64,000 nt of DNA from an uncultured Oscillibacter sp. (GCA_910577405.1 CAJTMG010000001.1:101808-165807); one strand, 5' to 3'. Positions 1-9,970 are shown, numbered from the stretch's first letter. The notes: a model not told the origin generated them from the sequence alone. Made by a program: numbers and translations.

Positions 1-3000
1 ACGCGCCCTCGAAATTCAGCTGCGCGCCAATGGGCCCGTCCTCACGGTAGAAATCGTAGAAGCCGCCGCCGTCCAGAATGCTGCCCCGATACCAGCCCTG
101 GCCCATCAGCTTTCCGGTCAGGGACAGGCCATTCAGGACCCGCCCGCCGAAGGTGTCCAGGGAGGTCTCTTCCGCCTGCTCCCCGGTGACTCGGGTGACC
201 GGACGGTCCAACTGGAGGAACGGCTGCTTGATCTCGTAGTCCTCCAGCTGCTGCTTCCACTCCGCCAGCGCGTCTTTGTCCAGCTCTACCGGATGCACCA
301 GACCTACCTGCACGTTCTCCGCCAGCTCGTATTCTTCCTCGTCCGCCGTGTTCAGACTGCCGTCCTCCAGATAGCGGAAGGTGTCCGTCAGCGCGCCCGT
401 CTCGTCGTACACGCCCCAGATCAGTCCTACCGCAAACTGACGCATCACCGGCTTCTTGACAAACAATTCCTGCCAGCCCTCGCCAGTCCAGGTCCGGCCC
501 GTGGAAAGCGCCTGCTCCAAACGCAAAGTCTGCGTGCTGATTGTGGCCTTGATCTGTTTCTTCAACGCCTTGAATTCGCTGGACGCTGCCGGGGCCTTCT
601 CCGGGTCGTCAGTCTTTCCAGGCGCGGGCATCGTCTTCAGAACTTTCCCGTCCTGATTCTTTACCGCAAGCTCCAAAGCCGGCGTCAAGGTCACGGTAAA
701 GCTCCGGGGGCCGTAGTCAAACACCCGCTGTCCCCGCTGGTCCAATCCCAAGTCCGGCACAATGCGGTCCGCCAGTTCCTCCGTGGTCATTCCAAGCTCC
801 TTGGCCGCGTAATCCAACGCATTTGCCGCCGCGCCCTTGACCTGCTTGAACTTGAACTTCCGCGAAATGCTGTCCACGATCATCAGCGCTTCCGGCTCCG
901 GACTCAATGCCAGCGCGTTCACCGCCTCGCACGCAATCGCTCCCCGGGATTCCTGGGGCCATTGATTGATTTGCCGTTTCAGAACATTCACGATTTCATT
1001 GCCGCCAAACACCGCGCAGAACGTCAGCACCCATTTCTGCTTCGACGGCGCGCCCTGGTCCATCCAAAGCTCGAACACCGTCATGGCAAACGCCGCCAGC
1101 TCCTTCCCGTCCAACGGCTCCGCCAGTTTCTTCGCTTCCGTCAGACCTCCCGGCTGCATACAGAGGACCATCACAGCCGACAGACGGTCTTCCTCCAACA
1201 CGCCGTCCGGTCCCCGGCTGGCAAGCTGCTGCGTTCCATCCAGAATCCACTGCACCTTCCGCTTCTTGCCGCCTTTCAGCACGTCTGCCACCGGGTCGCC
1301 CAGAGACTTGACCGCTTTCCCTTCCGCCGCTACAGGTTCCTCGCCCAAGAAGTCACGGATCGTATTGGCCAGCTTCAGACTCTTCTCTTTTGCCAGAGCC
1401 GCTTCCAGGTCTCCACGGAGAGTCTTCACAAAGGAACCCTTCGCCGTGGCCAGATCCTCCAGACGGGACAGGATGGTCAGCGCCGTCTCCCGCTGGGCCG
1501 CTTTCTTCGACTGCAATAACGCCTTTACCGCCTTCGGTCCCTGGTCGTAGGGCCGTTTCACAAACACATCCGCCACCGCGCTCCGGACCTGCTTCGAGCT
1601 GTCCTGAGCCAGGGCAAGCACCGCGTCAAAATCGCCCTTCTTTCCGTAGGCGTACGCGGCCAGGGAACGGCTGTAGGCGGCGCACCATTCGATGACCCGG
1701 GGCAGGAACGCTTCATCCTGTTTCAGCATCCAGTCCACCGTCTGGTCCATGATCTCCTGCTTGTCCTTGCTATTGTAGCTGTGGTCCCATTCCCATTCCG
1801 ACAGAACAAGGCAGTCCGCGGCGGGGAGGCCCTCGGCGTGAAGAGCGTCCAGAACCGTCCCCATGTGCTGCTGTTCCTTGGGCAGCTTTTCATAGGCTTT
1901 GTTCCAGGTGTCCGTAGCCATGTAGGACCGTCCCGTGAACAGCTGGCCGATAATGCACCGGGCCGTGAAGGAGTCCAGACCATATTCCTGCGCATACAAA
2001 GACGCGTCGTTGCCCCCGCCATAGCTTATGCCGCCGTTCGGGGTAATACGGTGCTTTTTCAGCAGAGCTTCCAGTCCTTCGCCCTCGAGAATAAACTTCC
2101 ACAGGTCCCGCTCGTCCGGCAGGGAATTCGCAAAGCCCTGGGAGACGTTCGACGCCGCCCGCTGCTGAGCGCTGGGACGGTTCTTCTCGTGGAGCGCCGC
2201 CGCACGCTGGGGGTTCGCCTGCTCAAAGATGGCATAGAGGCCCTTGGCGTGGAAATAGGTCTTTCCTTTCAACGCTTTCTCAAACTGCTCCGGGAAGTCC
2301 TTGGCAAGCTGGATGTTGAAGGGAACATAGCAATCATAATAGCAGGTCTGCCAGAGGAATTCGGAGAAGCGGCAGTTTTCAATCAGCCAGGGGACCTTGG
2401 CCCGGAACGCGTCTTCTCCCGCAAAGTCCAGGGAGTACCACAGGGTCAGTCCGTGGCACAGGTTGACGTACGTCAGAAACGCCGGGACCAGCTCCGGGGC
2501 CGCATCCATCGCCAGAAAGCACGCGCTGCCAATGACCGCCGCGTCGTTGGTACGGATGTTCACCTGGTTATACTGATAGCCGTTCTGATTCACCGCGCTG
2601 CCGGGAAGAGTGGACTTTTTCACCGGCAGAGGGCCTTCTTTTCCGTCACGGATGTACCCGGCAAGAAGATTCCGGCTGGACACGTCGATGCCGGGGGCCG
2701 TCAGGTCTACCAACGCCGCCGCGCTCTCCTGGACCATCTTCGTCATTTCCGCGAATTTTCCGTCCTTGTTCCCGCCCTGCTTCCAGAGCCAGACGCAGCC
2801 CAGTACCACCCGCGCAATGTCCGTTTCGTCCGTGCTGTACTCCAACGCTTTCTCTACGGTCTCCAGGTCCGACATCTTAATGCTGTTCCCCAGATCACGG
2901 CCGCCGTTCCAATAGCCCGCCTTCAGAGCCAACGCCGCCGCCGGGCCAATGAGCTGAGTCAGGGGCAGGGGCATATTGGACAGCCTGCTTTGCAGATTCA

Positions 3001-3322
3001 GCCAGGGCCGGGCCTGCGTGACGCTGCTTTGCAGAAGATTCGGCCCGAAAATGCTGAAAAACGCTTTCACCGCCCGATACCGCACTTCCCGGTTCTGATG
3101 GGAAAGGAGGCGGTCCAAAAGCAGGGCGAAATTCAGAGCCTGCTGCTGATTGAACGAACGGGGCGCCTGATGCACAGCCTTTTCCAGCAGCGCCGGGTCC
3201 TCCGGGGTCTTGTCGTCAAGGTACTTCATCAGCCAGTCCACATTTCCCGAAACGAGACCCGCTTCTTCCAGTTCCTTTTTCAGCTTGTCTTCCGGCTGAG
3301 GCGCGTTATGTATCTGTCTCAT
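1..3322 (-). CDS. DUF4132 family giant protein (MolR/YehI-like), 3' truncated by window edge
   Basis: Reading frame open from an ATG at 3322 to the left edge, more than 1100 codons, so the C-terminal end lies outside the window. The start follows AGGAGG with good spacing and overlaps the preceding small gene by 17 bases. The N-terminal two thirds look like a helical repeat solenoid (many Leu/Ala-rich helices). The last part carries the DUF4132 signature: an IWGVYDE-like strand, then VHPVELD, then IKQPFLQLDRPV. DUF4132 is the conserved part of E. coli MolR/YehI; its biochemical role is not known. It is the last visible gene of an operon with AAA ATPase, DUF5682, VWA and SWIM proteins. It could be an effector or scaffold of that set; this is inference. 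Confidence 0.85.
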   Translation of the reverse strand, partial: MRQIHNAPQPEDKLKKELEEAGLVSGNVDWLMKYLDDKTPEDPALLEKAVHQAPRSFNQQQALNFALLLDRLLSHQNREVRYRAVKAFFSIFGPNLLQSSVTQARPWLNLQSRLSNMPLPLTQLIGPAAALALKAGYWNGGRDLGNSIKMSDLETVEKALEYSTDETDIARVVLGCVWLWKQGGNKDGKFAEMTKMVQESAAALVDLTAPGIDVSSRNLLAGYIRDGKEGPLPVKKSTLPGSAVNQNGYQYNQVNIRTNDAAVIGSACFLAMDAAPELVPAFLTYVNLCHGLTLWYSLDFAGEDAFRAKVPWLIENCRFSEFLWQTCYYDCYVPFNIQLAKDFPEQFEKALKGKTYFHAKGLYAIFEQANPQRAAALHEKNRPSAQQRAASNVSQGFANSLPDERDLWKFILEGEGLEALLKKHRITPNGGISYGGGNDASLYAQEYGLDSFTARCIIGQLFTGRSYMATDTWNKAYEKLPKEQQHMGTVLDALHAEGLPAADCLVLSEWEWDHSYNSKDKQEIMDQTVDWMLKQDEAFLPRVIEWCAAYSRSLAAYAYGKKGDFDAVLALAQDSSKQVRSAVADVFVKRPYDQGPKAVKALLQSKKAAQRETALTILSRLEDLATAKGSFVKTLRGDLEAALAKEKSLKLANTIRDFLGEEPVAAEGKAVKSLGDPVADVLKGGKKRKVQWILDGTQQLASRGPDGVLEEDRLSAVMVLCMQPGGLTEAKKLAEPLDGKELAAFAMTVFELWMDQGAPSKQKWVLTFCAVFGGNEIVNVLKRQINQWPQESRGAIACEAVNALALSPEPEALMIVDSISRKFKFKQVKGAAANALDYAAKELGMTTEELADRIVPDLGLDQRGQRVFDYGPRSFTVTLTPALELAVKNQDGKVLKTMPAPGKTDDPEKAPAASSEFKALKKQIKATISTQTLRLEQALSTGRTWTGEGWQELFVKKPVMRQFAVGLIWGVYDETGALTDTFRYLEDGSLNTADEEEYELAENVQVGLVHPVELDKDALAEWKQQLEDYEIKQPFLQLDRPVTRVTGEQAEETSLDTFGGRVLNGLSLTGKLMGQGWYRGSILDGGGFYDFYREDGPIGAQLNFEGA

Positions 3323-3641
3323 GGTTTTCCTCCTGTGTTGTATTCTTTAACCGCTCTCCTGCGGCGTCAAGACTGTATTTCTGTTGGCAGAGCCGTGTGT
3401 ACCGCGCCGCCTGACTGACCGTGTCCATCAGAGCCAGTGGGTCCTGTGTTCCTCCGTGACGGCGTTGGGCCAGGAGCGCGGCGGTTTCCGAAAGCAGCTT
3501 CGAGCCCGTATGCAGGCCCGCGTCCTCCCAATCCCGGGAAAGGCGTTCCAGGCGGCTCTCTGTCTCCGGATGGCAGGTCCCGCCGCCGCTTTGCAGAAGG
3601 TCGCAGAGCGCCGCAAGGCCGTCTTCCAGCAGGCGTTTCAT
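3306..3641 (-). CDS. Small helical protein of unknown function in the AAA/VWA/SWIM operon
   Basis: 111 residues from an ATG at 3641 that overlaps the stop of the SWIM gene as ATGA; a GGAGG lies just upstream inside that gene. A longer form from 3659 is possible, but the internal ATG has the better ribosome site. The product is charged and predicted mostly helical with Leu/Ala-rich segments, two early cysteines and no recognised motif. It has no signal peptide or membrane segment. Tight coupling at both ends (ATGA upstream, 17-base overlap with the DUF4132 gene downstream) argues that it is genuine and stoichiometric with its neighbours, perhaps as an adaptor. I do not recognise the family. 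Confidence 0.7.
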   Translation of the reverse strand: MKRLLEDGLAALCDLLQSGGGTCHPETESRLERLSRDWEDAGLHTGSKLLSETAALLAQRRHGGTQDPLALMDTVSQAARYTRLCQQKYSLDAAGERLKNTTQEENHETDT

Positions 3642-5275
3642 GGGCCGGCCTCCTTCCATTTTTTGAAGTATTCAATCGGATACAGCGTGACATCCTCTCC
3701 CGCCAGACGCGCCAGACATAGGAACGCGCCGCCGGGCTTGTACTCCTCCGCCAGCTTTTCCATTGTCTTTACCAGCGCGTTTTCCTCCGCCCGGTACTGG
3801 ACCTCCAGCGGCAGCACGCGGCCTCCGGCGTCGTACAGGAGCATCCGGAATTTCTGCGCTGTCTTGTCAAACGCCTGGGCTTCACAGCGGGCGGGCCGTA
3901 CCAGTACCACCCGTTCCGTCTCCGGTCCCCACAGCAGGCGCGGCGAAAGATGATCGTACATGGCTGAAAAATCCGTCCAGCATAATTCCGGCGGCAGGAC
4001 TTCCCACGGCTTCCGGTTGGGGCCTATTACCGCGTGGGCCGATTCCGTCGACGACAGCCGTCCATCCGCTGTGGCCTTGCAGTCCTCCAGCGTCAGAAGG
4101 ACGTCATAGAGCTGGTCCATCAGGCAGGTCAGGCCCCAGGGCGCGGGGACGCGGGCGTTGGGCGGACGGCGGCGGGATTCATAGAACGTGGGCCTTGCGT
4201 TGGTGTAGGTATACCAGCGGCCCTGCTTTGTGTCCCAGAAATAGAACACGGTACCCTCAAAGCCGCTGTCCGCATGGAATTCACGTTCGCCCAGAAGACA
4301 AAGCGCAAGGTCCGGACAAGGGCGGTATTCATCCCGGAACGTCCCGGCCAGGGCAGGCAGGTCCGCGTTCTCTCCCTCCAATTGCCGCGCCAGATGAAAC
4401 AGCTCCGACAGCCGGTACAGCAGGTCTTCCGTCCGGAATGCCGCGCTTCGGTTCAGCGCCCGTTCCAGCAGCGTCGAAAGCGTCCGCAGGCCCGTTTCCA
4501 GCCGGGGCAGATTCGCCGCGTGACACAGGGCCGATAACCGCCGGGCGCTGTCCGGGGCCGCGTCCGACAGCCGGGAAAGGCCGCCGTCCAACAGTTCCGC
4601 CGTCAGACCCTCCACCGCCTGCGCCGCCGCCTGTACCTGCTCCAGGTCCCAGCGGCGGTCGTCGGTCTTCGGCGCTTCCGCAAGGTCCGATAAGGCCACC
4701 CGCTCTTTCTTGATCTGATAGCACAGCAATGCCGCGGCCTTGTGACGGCACAGCTCCGCGCTCCGGCAGGTACACGTCGAATGCTCCAAGGGCGTCAGCA
4801 GTTTGACGATCTCGCCGCCCCAGTTCATGCGGACCACCGAGCTTTCTTCCATCTCCGGCAGGCCCTCTTTGCCCAGACGGAATACAAGCTGATGAAACGC
4901 CTTCGCCCCTAACGCCTTCTTGACGCGCTCCAACGGCACCTCCAGCAAAGGCGTCAGGTCCGGCGGCGGGGCGGGGGACGCGTCTGTCTCTCCTGCGGCC
5001 GTCTGCTCCTTCAGCCATAAAATCGCGGCGATCCGGTGACGGCACATCCCCTGGGACGGGCAGGTGCAGACGCTGTCCCCCAATGGCGATTTCAGCAGGC
5101 AGACCTCTTCTCCCAGCCGGACCTCTACCCCGTCCCCCTGTGCCGCTCCTTCCGGCGTCAGTTTCGTCAGGTCCTTCTTCGCGCGGTTTACCAGGCCCTT
5201 TGAGCTTAACCCCGCAAGATACGTCTCGTCCGCCTGGGCCAGCGCCGTTTGCAGGGCTTCCGGCAGTGCGTTCAC
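3638..5275 (-). CDS. Double SWIM zinc-finger protein (YehQ-like)
   Basis: About 545 residues. The start is most likely the GTG at 5275, eight bases after AAAGGAG; an upstream in-frame GTG at 5284 lies too close to the ribosome site. Two SWIM-type zinc motifs (CxCx(n)CxH) are visible: CTCPSQGMCRH near residues 70-80 and CTCRSAELCRH near 168-178. The rest is a helical region followed by a beta-rich C-terminus without known motifs. SWIM domains bind nucleic acid or protein. The order AAA, DUF5682, VWA, SWIM matches E. coli yehL, yehM, yehP, yehQ, so this is the YehQ counterpart. Its function is unknown even there. Confidence 0.85.
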   Translation of the reverse strand: MNALPEALQTALAQADETYLAGLSSKGLVNRAKKDLTKLTPEGAAQGDGVEVRLGEEVCLLKSPLGDSVCTCPSQGMCRHRIAAILWLKEQTAAGETDASPAPPPDLTPLLEVPLERVKKALGAKAFHQLVFRLGKEGLPEMEESSVVRMNWGGEIVKLLTPLEHSTCTCRSAELCRHKAAALLCYQIKKERVALSDLAEAPKTDDRRWDLEQVQAAAQAVEGLTAELLDGGLSRLSDAAPDSARRLSALCHAANLPRLETGLRTLSTLLERALNRSAAFRTEDLLYRLSELFHLARQLEGENADLPALAGTFRDEYRPCPDLALCLLGEREFHADSGFEGTVFYFWDTKQGRWYTYTNARPTFYESRRRPPNARVPAPWGLTCLMDQLYDVLLTLEDCKATADGRLSSTESAHAVIGPNRKPWEVLPPELCWTDFSAMYDHLSPRLLWGPETERVVLVRPARCEAQAFDKTAQKFRMLLYDAGGRVLPLEVQYRAEENALVKTMEKLAEEYKPGGAFLCLARLAGEDVTLYPIEYFKKWKEAGP

Positions 5276-5288
5276 GGCTCTCACTCCT

Positions 5289-6398
5289 TTACTGCATGAT
5301 GTTTCCGATGTAATCCCCTAACTGCTCCGGGGTCAGGGCTCCTACAAACGCCCCCATCTTCGCTAACGTCCCCGCTACCGCCCGGTTGTAGAAGGGGTTC
5401 GCGTTCCGGTCCAGGGCTGTCAGCGCCGCCAGCTTCGCCCCGCTCTCCAATATCTCCCCGCAGACCTTATACAGACTCGCCACCGGCCCGCCCTCGCAAA
5501 GGTCCGATACCAGTACGACGATTGTCCGGTGTGGATTTACAATCAGGGACTGACAGTAGTTCATGGCCTTCGCGATGTCTGTTCCGCCGCCTAACTGTAC
5601 GCTCATCAGCGTCTCTACCGGGTCCTGTGCCACCTCGCTTAAATCCACGACCTGGGTGTCGAAAATCACCAGCCGGGAATCCACCATGGGCATCCGGGCG
5701 AAAATCCCCGCCATGACCGCGCTGTGTATCACCGCGTCCGCCATGGAACCGCTCTCGTCCACCGCCATCACAATCCGCCAGGTGTTGAACCGCTTTACCC
5801 GGCCGCTGAAATAGACCTTTTCCAGTACCAGCCGCTTTTCCTCAGGATCGTAGTGCTTCAGATTCCGCCGTATCGTCTTCTGAATATCCAGATTCCGCAT
5901 GGACGCTACCGGGCTGCTGATGTCCCGCCGGATACGCCCCAGAAGCGAACGCCGGAAGTCCTGCTGCATCTTCTTCGTCAGCTCCTCCGCCACCTTTGCC
6001 GCAATCCGCCGGGCGACCGCAAGCACCGGGCCGGTCATCTGGGATTTCAGGCTCAGAATCGTCTCCAGCAGCGCTTGATTCGGCTCCATCCGCTCCAGGA
6101 TCTCCGGGTCCGTCAGAAGCTCCGTCATCTGATACCGGTCCAGGGCGTGGCGTTCCAGTACCTGGGCCGTCTGATGGGGAAACAGCTTCCGGACCTTCCG
6201 CAGCCAGACCGGTACCGTCATCTTGCTGGAGCCTGAACCGCCCTGCTCCTGATATTCATCGTCTCCCGCTTCGCGGCTGTACAGGAAATCCAGCGCCTGG
6301 TCCATCTCGATGGAAATGCCGTCCTGTAATGGAATCGACCCCTGGGCCGGTTCTCCCAACACCAAACGCCAGCGGTTTAAGATTGCTCCTTCTGTCAT
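5289..6398 (-). CDS. VWA domain protein with MIDAS motif (YehP/CoxE-like)
   Basis: 369 residues from the ATG at 6398, preceded by AGGTG at proper spacing; a GTG at 6413 is less likely. The N-terminal half is helical. The C-terminal half is a von Willebrand A fold with a complete metal-ion adhesion site: DESGSM at about residue 214, then GGGTDI, then LVSDLCEGG. Proteins of this kind pair with MoxR-type AAA ATPases, where the ATPase remodels a target held by the VWA partner. The gene lies between the DUF5682 and SWIM genes in a tight operon, as yehP does in E. coli. Cytoplasmic, since no signal or membrane segment is seen. Confidence 0.88.
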   Translation of the reverse strand: MTEGAILNRWRLVLGEPAQGSIPLQDGISIEMDQALDFLYSREAGDDEYQEQGGSGSSKMTVPVWLRKVRKLFPHQTAQVLERHALDRYQMTELLTDPEILERMEPNQALLETILSLKSQMTGPVLAVARRIAAKVAEELTKKMQQDFRRSLLGRIRRDISSPVASMRNLDIQKTIRRNLKHYDPEEKRLVLEKVYFSGRVKRFNTWRIVMAVDESGSMADAVIHSAVMAGIFARMPMVDSRLVIFDTQVVDLSEVAQDPVETLMSVQLGGGTDIAKAMNYCQSLIVNPHRTIVVLVSDLCEGGPVASLYKVCGEILESGAKLAALTALDRNANPFYNRAVAGTLAKMGAFVGALTPEQLGDYIGNIMQ

Positions 6399-6446
6399 TC
6401 CCTTACACCTCACTGCTCTATTTAAGATACCGCCTGCATTTCCGCG

Positions 6447-8765
6447 TTACAGCCTTGCCGCCGCCCACGCGTCCAGGGTCTCTCCGTAGGCGTAATGCTC
6501 CGCGGGCGGACGGCGCAAGACCTCCGGCGATACCCCGTGGAGTGCAGCGGCGCGGCGGGCAATCCGGGCGGCTTCCGCAGGCGTGAACGAACGGAAGGCC
6601 AGGCGCAGTTCCGGCAGAAGCGCCAGAAAATCCGGTTCCTCCAGGCGGGCAAACAGATGGTCAAGGGACGGCAGAAACTGCTCGCTGACCAGCACCAGAT
6701 CCCGGGCCGTGGAAAACAAGCCCCGCAGAAATGCCGCCGAGCGCATCATCTGTTCACGGGACCCCCGCAGATAGCCTCCGCAAGCCGTCTCAATTGCCGC
6801 CTGCCAGGATGGGTCCGCGCCATACAGCAAGCCCAACGCGCCGCCGTGCAGTCCGGGATGCAGGTCTGGTTCGTTCAGCAGGGATTCCAGAGCGTCCAGA
6901 AGCCCCGCCCGGCGGTTTGCGAATTCCTTCCGGGCCGACAATTGATACAGCCGGGAAATCAGCGAGAGACAGTCCGAAAGCTGCCCGTCCTTGATGGCCG
7001 CCATGGACGGAAGCAGGCTCAATACCTTCCCGAAGCATTGGTCCAGCAGGCCCGTATAGTCATAGGTGTCCTCCTGACGGTACAGACGGCCCATCTCCAG
7101 CAGCGTGTTCAGATGCCCGCAGGCCTTTGCCAGGGAGAAGAAATCGCCGTCGCTGGCCGCAAGGGCCCTCAAATGGCTGTGGAGCTTCCCGGACGCGTCC
7201 TCCAGGCCCATCAGAAAGCCCTGGACCAGAAGCCCCGCGCCGTCTCCGGTCAGGGTGGCCTCCAGCATCTGACGCTCCAGCAGCAGCCCGCACGCCTCCC
7301 GCACTGTGCCGCCGGATACCGATTGATCGACCAACGCCGCCATTACACTGCCGTCCCAGCGCCATGCCCACGTTTCCCGAATCAAACTGCGGTCCCTCTG
7401 CGACGCAAGGTCCGGGCCTTTCACAAGCTGCGCAAAATTGGAGTCCAGAAATACCGTGCGATGGAAAAAACGGCTGACTTCCCGATGCTTTGGCGATGAA
7501 AAAATATTCAGTATGCTCTGCTGACGCTGGGCGCTGTTCAGATTCAGGCCCAGGCGTTTGCATTGCAGCTGGAAATCCGATACCAACGGCGGAACCAACG
7601 CGCTGTCCGGCAAGACCCCTACTTCATCCCCGGTGGTCAGTTTCCGCAAGACCTGCATGGGGCCGGAGGTCGCCGCTGTTTCCTCGCCCTTGATGAACGC
7701 TGTTGTCACTCCGTCCCGCAGTTCGTACAAGCCCGGCTGCGCCTTGCCCCGTAAGCCTGACAAGCCCCTTGCCATGTCCAGCGCGCATGTCTCGTCCGCT
7801 ACCGATAACGCCTCCCCGTTGTGCCGCAGTCTCCGCCCGCAGGCCGCGATCAGATCCAGGACCGTCTGGGCGTAGGCTTCCCCGGGGTCCTCGCCACGCA
7901 TTTTCTCCCAGACACGGCAGTAAAACCCAGGCGACTGCATCCCGCTGGCGTAGCCGTTCAACGCGTCCGCCGCCTCCATTGTGTACACCATGGGATAAAT
8001 CTGCTCCGCGCCCTCCGGGAATGGGTCCGGCTGTTCGATTTCTACAGGATGCAAAAGACCCCAGCTATGGAATCCGCCGGTGACCACAAGCACCCGCTGA
8101 AATTTCCCGCAGGCTTCCGAAATCCGCCGGGCCATATGCGCTTCACGGGCAAGACAGCCGTCGGATTGCAGATCACGGGTGTTCTCTCGGGCCAGCAGGC
8201 AATAGGTGTGCATCAGGCTTACAAAATCCGCCGTGGCCATGGAAAGGCCGTTGACCTCGAAATATTTCTCCCAGAATTCGTCAAAGCTCCGTAAGCCCGT
8301 TTTCTCGCAGAGCTTCTCCAGAAATTCCCCGTGGCTGAAATAGCCCTCGTCCTGGTACGCCCGCCGCTCGTCCGGACGCCGCAAGCCCTGCCCCGCCTTC
8401 GACGCCAGGAGAATCCCGCTGTAGGGCAGGTCCATGAACCGCGCTTCCGTACCGTGCTCCTGCGCCCATCGGAGGGCCGTCAGTTCCGGGGAGCAGTCCA
8501 GAAACGGATAGTAGCACCGGTACAGCTCGTCCTTTTCCCCCAAACGCCCTGTCTCGTCACGCAGCGCGCAGTACAGTGCCAGAGGCGGCTTTGCGTCCGG
8601 GTGCGACAGAAGGGGAATCAGCTCGTTGGCCGTCTCCGGTCCCTCTACCAGCACGCAGTCCGGCTGATAGGCTTCCAGTGTCCGGAGAAGATGGAACGAA
8701 CAGATGGGGCTGTGATGCCGGACCGGAAAATACACACAGGACGCCGTCAGGTCATACGGAATCAT
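6447..8765 (-). CDS. DUF5682 family protein (YehM-like)
   Basis: 772 residues from an ATG at 8765 that overlaps the AAA ATPase stop as ATGA. An alternative GTG at 8801 follows AAGGAGG and would add 12 residues, so the start is uncertain. The N-terminus has the family hallmark FPVRHHSPICSFHL followed by LVEGPETANEL. Further on are a VVTGGFHSWG motif and long helical stretches. The family has no known activity; conserved His, Glu and Asp residues near the N-terminus would fit an enzyme, which is inference. E. coli YehM has about the same length and occupies the same place between the AAA ATPase and the VWA gene. Confidence 0.85.
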   Translation of the reverse strand: MIPYDLTASCVYFPVRHHSPICSFHLLRTLEAYQPDCVLVEGPETANELIPLLSHPDAKPPLALYCALRDETGRLGEKDELYRCYYPFLDCSPELTALRWAQEHGTEARFMDLPYSGILLASKAGQGLRRPDERRAYQDEGYFSHGEFLEKLCEKTGLRSFDEFWEKYFEVNGLSMATADFVSLMHTYCLLARENTRDLQSDGCLAREAHMARRISEACGKFQRVLVVTGGFHSWGLLHPVEIEQPDPFPEGAEQIYPMVYTMEAADALNGYASGMQSPGFYCRVWEKMRGEDPGEAYAQTVLDLIAACGRRLRHNGEALSVADETCALDMARGLSGLRGKAQPGLYELRDGVTTAFIKGEETAATSGPMQVLRKLTTGDEVGVLPDSALVPPLVSDFQLQCKRLGLNLNSAQRQQSILNIFSSPKHREVSRFFHRTVFLDSNFAQLVKGPDLASQRDRSLIRETWAWRWDGSVMAALVDQSVSGGTVREACGLLLERQMLEATLTGDGAGLLVQGFLMGLEDASGKLHSHLRALAASDGDFFSLAKACGHLNTLLEMGRLYRQEDTYDYTGLLDQCFGKVLSLLPSMAAIKDGQLSDCLSLISRLYQLSARKEFANRRAGLLDALESLLNEPDLHPGLHGGALGLLYGADPSWQAAIETACGGYLRGSREQMMRSAAFLRGLFSTARDLVLVSEQFLPSLDHLFARLEEPDFLALLPELRLAFRSFTPAEAARIARRAAALHGVSPEVLRRPPAEHYAYGETLDAWAAARL

Positions 8766-9877
8766 TTCAGGGCCGTTCGCGCCTGGTAGTATTCCTTCCA
8801 CAGGCCCCCCTCCTTCTCCGCTTTGTCACGGACGACCGTCGAAAAGTAGCCCCGTACCTTCTCCAGGTCTTCTCCCGGCTCCTGTCCCAGCGCGCCCGTC
8901 AGATTCGCCGCAAGGGACCGGATGCTGATCGTGCCCTCTCCGTAGTAATACGCACCCATCATGGTCTGATAGTACACTGAAACCGCTTCCGCCGTGCTCA
9001 TAACCGCGCTGGGCTTTTCAATCCGGTGGCCCATGGACGAAACGCCCTCCCGCAGCTCGTGGAACGTCGACGCCAGCAGCTCCGCGGCTCCCGTGTCCGG
9101 CGGCATATCCACACCTGCGTTCTTCGCCATCGCCGACGCCTCCCGCAGAATAATCTCCTTCTCCAATCGCACGTCCTTCACCGGCCTTACCGTCTCAAAG
9201 TTGAACCGACGCTTTAACGCGCTGCTCATTTCATTCACGCCCCGGTCCCTCGTGTTGGCCGTGCCGATGACGTTGAAGCCCGGCTTCGCAAACAGAAAGC
9301 CTTCCTCACCCAATTCCGGCACGCTCAGGACCTTATCGCTCATAACGCTGATGAGGCTGTCCTGGATTTCCGCCGGCGTCCGGGTGATCTCCTCGAACCG
9401 CGTCAGAATGCCCCGTTCCATCCCCACATACAGCGGCGCGGGCACCAACGCTTGACGGCTCGGTCCCTGGGCCAGCAGAAGAGCATAGTTCCAACCGTAT
9501 TTTATCATGTCCTCCGTGGTCCCCGCCGTGCCCTGGATCGTGTTCGTGCTGACGCCGCTGATGGCCGCCGTCAGAAGCTCCGACAGCAGCGTTTTTGCCG
9601 TGCCCGGTTCGCCTACCAGCATCAGGCCCCGGCTTCCCGTCAGGGTGATGATGCACCGTTCTACCAGCGCGTCATTTCCCAGATATTTCTTTCCTATCGT
9701 AATCTCCCGGCCCTCGTACTTCAGAGGCTTCTTCCGGCCCAAGATAAAATCCCGTACCGCTTTCGGACTCAATTTCCAGCCTTGCGGTTTCCGGTTCCCT
9801 TCGTCCGCCGCCGCCAGCGCTTCCAATTCCTTCCGGTACCTCGTCTCCGCCTGGGGCCGTATCATTGCCTGTTCCAT
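8762..9877 (-). CDS. MoxR-type AAA+ ATPase (YehL-like)
   Basis: 371 residues from the ATG at 9877, chosen because GAGGAG sits seven bases upstream; the ATG at 9895 has no ribosome site. Walker A is GEPGTAKT (about residues 89-96). The Walker B-like element is RFEEITRTP, in place of the usual DEINR of MoxR proteins. Sensor 1 is VIGTANTRD and a late arginine finger region is RRFNFETV. MoxR ATPases act as chaperones that activate or assemble partner complexes together with VWA proteins, and one is encoded two genes downstream. First gene of the operon, 20-30 bases behind a strong promoter (9911-9939). Confidence 0.9.
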   Translation of the reverse strand: MEQAMIRPQAETRYRKELEALAAADEGNRKPQGWKLSPKAVRDFILGRKKPLKYEGREITIGKKYLGNDALVERCIITLTGSRGLMLVGEPGTAKTLLSELLTAAISGVSTNTIQGTAGTTEDMIKYGWNYALLLAQGPSRQALVPAPLYVGMERGILTRFEEITRTPAEIQDSLISVMSDKVLSVPELGEEGFLFAKPGFNVIGTANTRDRGVNEMSSALKRRFNFETVRPVKDVRLEKEIILREASAMAKNAGVDMPPDTGAAELLASTFHELREGVSSMGHRIEKPSAVMSTAEAVSVYYQTMMGAYYYGEGTISIRSLAANLTGALGQEPGEDLEKVRGYFSTVVRDKAEKEGGLWKEYYQARTALK

Positions 9878-9910
9878 ATCTGCGCTCCTCTCCATATTGT
9901 TTCTGGTACA

Positions 9911-9939
9911 AGTATACTATCATTTCGCACAGAATGCAA
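9911..9939 (-). promoter_or_regulatory. Sigma-A promoter of the AAA/DUF5682/VWA/SWIM/DUF4132 operon
   Basis: On the minus strand TTGCAT (9939-9934) is separated by exactly 17 bases from TATACT (9916-9911). Transcription would begin near 9904, just ahead of the ribosome site GAGGAG of the AAA gene. No operator or leader structure is evident in the short 5' region. Confidence 0.7.
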
Positions 9940-9970
9940 GACTGTTTTCTTTTTTTACATCCTGTTCACG

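Noticed and set aside
293..3418. Long plus-strand frames over the DUF4132 gene
   Set aside because: Arg/Leu/His-rich shadows; the minus frame is continuous over more than 1100 codons and has family motifs.
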